NCBI GenBank assembly: GCA_934045905.1 | Contig: OW203769.1 | Coordinates: forward strand, 2,061,202 to 2,125,201 | DNA length: 64,000 nucleotides | Direction: 5' to 3' | DNA from: Leuctra nigra | Taxonomy: Eukaryota > Arthropoda > Insecta > Plecoptera > Leuctridae | In this document: positions 60,061 through 64,000 of the stretch, one piece after another | How positions within the stretch are numbered: the first letter of the stretch is position 1 | Layout: the number at the start of each line of letters is the position of its first letter | Made by a program: the position numbers and the translations under genes | The notes under the pieces: generated by a model | The model's input: only the letters and a program-made list of their open reading frames with translations | Told to the model about the DNA's origin: nothing | Databases searched by the model: none

Positions 60061-61387
60061 CTAGTGGAGCGGTCGCTCCACCCAGCCAAGTCGTACTATA
60101 CACTCACACTCACTCAACATACCGTAAATGCCTAATAAACTGAGGAGCAGACCAAACACTTTTACTGTAAGCAACAACATGGCATTTTCGGCCTACTGGA
60201 TCTCAAAATTGGGAAATCTCACATTGTTGCGAAATAACTTAATTTCGAGCTATGGCCCACCTGACAACATATACTAAATTTGGGAACAATAGGTAATGCC
60301 ATTTGTGGGCTAGAGGGCCGTGAAAACAGTGAAATTACACCCCTTTTAAAACCTATCTTCATCTGATGATGATATCACGAAACACCGCAATCACCGCCAC
60401 AGCCTAAACGGCTTAACCGATCGACTTGAAATTTTTACCACATGTGCACTTTTGGCGTCCGAGGTGCCTTTTTATAAAACCAACCGGAAGGCGCCATTTT
60501 GAAACCGGAAGTGACGTCATATCTCGAAAACGACTACACCGATCGGAATAAAACTATCGCCAAATGATTCAGACGGTCATCTTTATGGAATATCAATAGT
60601 CAAAATATACATTTACTATTACCAAAACCGGAAATGACGTCATAAAAATGAAGAATCAGACTTGAATTAACTCTTACTACAATAACTACAAATTCAGAAG
60701 GCTTATAATGATACATAACATTTATAGAAATAAATTCTAGGTGGCTGTAATTTCAGCCGCCATTATGAAAACCGGAAGTGATGCCATATCTCGAAAACGG
60801 CTGGACCTATTGGAACAATGCTTTCGCAATTCTTCATGGAATATCAAAACAAGCTTATATTTAGCCCCAAACACATTTTTTCGTAGTAACCAATTCGGAA
60901 ATGGCCTATTTTTTTAAAGGAATTAGTCATTGTTGCTCCGATATGTGTTAAAAGTTGTGTAAATAAACTAAAAAAACTAGTGATATCCCCATAAAAAAAC
61001 ACTCCGTGTAAAAATACCAGCCAAGTCTCTTCAACTTAAAAAAAAAATGAAATCTAAAAATTCTGCACTGAAAAGTAGTAATATCAAAAAATTAGCCAAG
61101 TCAAAACTTTATTTGAAAATCAAAAAATAACTTGGCGCATCGTTTTTTTTAGGGCATTATAGGTATACTATGTATATGTATATTTCATGTATAATTTATA
61201 ATTGGCTTATACTTCCAAGCTATTTATGTACACGATGCGCCAAGTATTTTTTGATTTTCAAATAAAGTTTTGACTTGGCTAATTTTTTGATATCACTACT
61301 TTTCAGTGCAGAATTTTTAGATTTCATTTTTTTTTTAAGTTGAAGAGACTTGGCTGGTATTTTTACACGGAGTGTTTTTTTATGGGG
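60061..61387 (-). mobile_element. family P copy D (nested in the hAT-like element)
   Basis: Starts CTAGTGGAGCGGTCGCTCCA and ends with the hairpin 60987-61387 (…TTTTTTTATGGGG). Same orientation as copy B. ACCGGAAGTGACGTCA block at about 60503. Confidence 0.66.
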
Positions 61388-61619
61388 TTAAAATTTACTG
61401 AAAGGGAAGGGACTATTATTATTATAGGGGATTATAATTTTAATTTTCTAATGCGTAAATTTGGAAACGGCACAGGTCAATCACCGATTTCATTATATAT
61501 AACATTATTTTCTAACAAAAGTTTTGAAAAGTATTGGGAGATAGGATACTGAATTTTTGTAGGAACGATGATGTAAGTCAGTATAAAATTGTAAGACATA
61601 ATAGCTTCTATCCTTAATA

Positions 61620-62690
61620 TATCGGGTTTCGCAAAAAAAAAATCATCCTGATTGAGAAGTCACTATATCGAAACTATTATGTAGGATTCTGAAATTTGTA
61701 CACATACTTATTAGAAAACATACCAAAATTTAATATGTGCAGGTTTCAAAAACATTCCTATTCGCATAAGTGATGGAGCCACTTCTGACAGGAAACTTTT
61801 TAGATGCACTTTTTTATTTAGAAGTTCGTGCTTCCAAAGGGCAGTGGAAAAGGAGAAACAATTGAAATGTACAATAAGTTACAATTTTACTTTTTCAGCC
61901 ATAACAAACAACTTAAAGCAAATATAATATAATTTATTTATATAAATAACCCCCTTTTAACCTCCATTATGCACCCTATCTTAAGTACCAAAGGATCCAC
62001 CAGAGGTCAGTGATGTTCCTTGTTTTCGCGAATTGTAGGAAAAAAGTTACAGCTGTTCAAATTTGGTTGTCAAAAAATGGATTATACGGATCTCAAATAG
62101 CGCGCGTCCAGAAAACTTCCAATGTTTCTTCAAAACTGCGTAGTACGATATAAAGCTGAAAATTTCAAATTATATTGAAATAAGATCAAGTGTGTAAAAA
62201 TGTCAATCAATTTGAATGAATGGAATGAAATCTTGAAGTTTAACGTAAAATCAGAATATGTAGATTAAGTTAAAAAAATGAATATTTTCCCCACTATTCT
62301 GTTTTCCAGCTCAACTTCAAGATTCAATAACTGTCGTTACATAAATTGTTATTGATTTAAATTTTTACACAATCGAATCGAATCTATTTTGAATATAATT
62401 TGAAATTTTCAGCTTGATATCTTACGGTGTTTTGAAGAAACAGCGTCCCGGCCATTGGAAGTTTTCTGGACGTGCGCTAATTGAGCTCCGTATAATCAAT
62501 TTTTTGACAACCAAATTTGAACAGCTGTAACTTTTTTCCTACTATAGAAATGTTTTTGAAACTTGCAAATATTAAATTTGTGTATGTTTTCTAATATGTG
62601 TACAAATTTCAGAATCCTATCTATAATAGTTTCGATATAGTTATTTCTCAATCAGGGTGATTTTTTTGCGCCACCCGGTATTATGAATTA
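61620..62690. mobile_element. foldback element with GCGCAAAAAAATCA-type arms
   Basis: The left arm (CGCAAAAAAAAAATCATCCT, then GATTGAGAAGT and TTAGAAAACATACC) mirrors the right arm (GTATGTTTTCTAA, TTCTCAATCAGGGTGATTTT, GCGCCACCCGG). An inner pair (GTTACAGCTGTTCAAATTTG / CAAATTTGAACAGCTGTAAC) extends the fold. Noncoding. Confidence 0.55.
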
Positions 62691-62886
62691 TAATTTACAT
62701 TATGGTATTTTAAAATTAAAATAGATAAATATTTTTTATCTAGATAAAAGACAAAAGATAACGATTTTTTTATCTAGATAAAGATAAAGATAACAAGAAA
62801 AGTATTTATCTAGATAAAGATAAAGATAAAAAATAATTATCTAGATAATTATCTAGATAATTTTATCTAGATAAGTCACAACACTG

Positions 62887-63176
62887 ACTACTACTACTGA
62901 GATTATTATGTAAACCGCCCTAAAACACTGTTTTCACGGCCCTCTAGCGCGCAAAGGGCGTAACCTATTGTTCCCAAATTTGGTATATGTTGTAGGGTGG
63001 GCCATAGCTCGAAATTAAGATATATCGCAACAATGTGAGATTTTCCAATTTTAAGATCCAGTAGGCCGAAAATGCCACTTTGATGCTTACAGTAAAAGTG
63101 GGTTTGCTCCAGCCTTTTTAAATGAGTGTGTGCGCGCGCCGTACGACTTGGCTGGCGTGGAGCGACCGCTCCACTA
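62887..63176 (+). mobile_element. family P copy C, right part
   Basis: Resumes after the ACTACTAC duplication with the GGCCCTCTAG and CCCAAATTTGGTATATGTTG phrases and ends at the palindrome GTGGAGCGACCGCTCCAC. Confidence 0.64.
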
Positions 63177-63797
63177 GATTTCAGCCAAATCCTCCAATTG
63201 GTTCAAATTTGAAACCATTTTTCCTGTGATTTTTGAAATTTAAACTGGAACCGATTGACCGACCAACTAAAAACTTCGCATGGTCATTGGTACCAACATT
63301 TAAGGTGTTTTTGCCAATTTTCACTCTAATCTGTCGTTATTTTTAAAAGTTTTTGTCATTTTAGGGACATTTTGCGTGTTGGCTGTCAAATTCACGGCGA
63401 CTTCAAATCTACAGTTCAAGGCAAGGTAGTTAGAGCAGAAAGTTTTAAACGATATGAAACTAATAATGACCGTTCAACAGATTGATCTGATATTGTGTAC
63501 ACACACTACATATCATATCATATGGGTGGTCCCAGGTATATTTTTTTAACGAGATCCTGTGATTTTTGAAAATTAACAAGGAACCGTTCAATCATAAGGG
63601 TTTAATCGATCAACTTAAAACTTAGCAAGGATTGGCACCAATATTTTTGGAGATTTTGGAGATTTTTATACAAGTCTGTGACGAAACTAAAGAATTGTTG
63701 GCTTTTAATGACATTCGATAGACATAATTTCGGTTCGAGGTGTTGCGTGTATCCGTGCTCGCTCATCAACGCGTTACACAGAGCGTTTTCCTAGTAT
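63177..63797 (+). repeat. family R, right part
   Basis: Starts TTTCAGCCAAATCCTCC, the point where R was broken at 58191, and ends GCGTTACACAGAGCGTTTTC. It is collinear with 52555-53180. Confidence 0.6.
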
Positions 63798-64000
63798 CTT
63801 CAACATTTACCTTCCAGTGCAGCAGACTCAAATAATGGAATATGCCATGCCGGTTAAAATGCCAAACAAAAGGAATAAATACAACGCAAATAATTACACT
63901 GTCTACAATTAAAACATTTTTTCTGTAGGAAATTAATTCAATTTTATAATGTTACTATTAATTAGTGATGGTGTAATAACTAAAGCGTGTGTATGGCAAG
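63798..64000. other. no feature recognised at the right edge
   Basis: A minus-strand donor-like GGAAG|GTAAAT at about 63820 was considered for the missing takeout exon, but no start codon or signal peptide precedes it. Confidence 0.4.

Larger units (their letters stand above)
59784..62886. mobile_element. hAT-like element with exact 8-bp target duplication
   Basis: Ends CAGTGTTGTGACT and AGTCACAACACTG are perfect inverted repeats flanked by ACTACTAC on both sides (59776-59783 and 62887-62894). Subterminal blocks at both ends are packed with TCTAGATAA and AAAGATAA words, as in hAT transposase-binding subterminal repeats. The interior is taken up by other repeats, with no transposase. TIR type and 8-bp duplication are diagnostic of the hAT superfamily. 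Confidence 0.82.

Noticed and set aside
63806..63860. Missing takeout signal-peptide exon ending GGAAG|GTAAAT near 63820 (reads SAALE in the right phase)
   Set aside because: The donor and phase fit and the peptide would join to AKWITPC, but no ATG or hydrophobic segment precedes it and a stop lies upstream; too weak to call.

Overview
This is insect nuclear DNA. It has intron-containing genes, juvenile-hormone gene families, tRNA-derived SINEs, a Penelope-like retroelement end, and hAT-like and piggyBac-like elements with target duplications. I cannot fix the order from sequence alone. Only two cellular genes are visible, both on the minus strand and both from juvenile hormone (JH) biology. 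One is a complete juvenile hormone epoxide hydrolase (7017-9396, 455 aa in two coding exons). The other is a takeout/JH-binding-protein family gene (35215-56241) with five exons in consistent phase; its signal-peptide exon was not found. The first family destroys JH and the second binds JH or other small lipids, so the pair suggests a small JH-related neighbourhood, but co-function is inference.

Layout: 1-690 is the 3' end of a Penelope-like element (GIY-YIG endonuclease plus a minimal hammerhead ribozyme). 700-7000 is nested MITE and hAT-like DNA. 7017-9410 is JHEH. 9411-13665 has no coding sequence and is probably a JHEH 5' intron. 13666-26062 is a satellite of about 62 units of 198-203 bp. 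26063-35214 is AT-rich DNA with foldback and TTAA-flanked elements. 35215-56241 is the takeout-like gene, whose third visible intron contains about 310 copies of a 45-bp minisatellite (37715-51747) and whose first visible intron contains a 24-bp minisatellite (54763-55850). 56242-64000 is transposon DNA nested at least four levels deep.

The most striking signal is that the two large arrays, about 26 kb or 41 percent of the window, each start at a splice junction of the neighbouring gene and carry that splice site in every unit. The 45-bp unit contains the 3' splice site and first nine coding bases of takeout exon 4. It is a multiple of three and stays in frame with that exon for about 20 units, so acceptor choice could add 15-residue repeats to the protein. 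The 200-bp unit carries a donor-like site facing JHEH, together with paired GATA sites and an AP-1 site, as if a 5' exon and its control region had been amplified. Whether the repeated splice sites are used is untested and needs RNA data.
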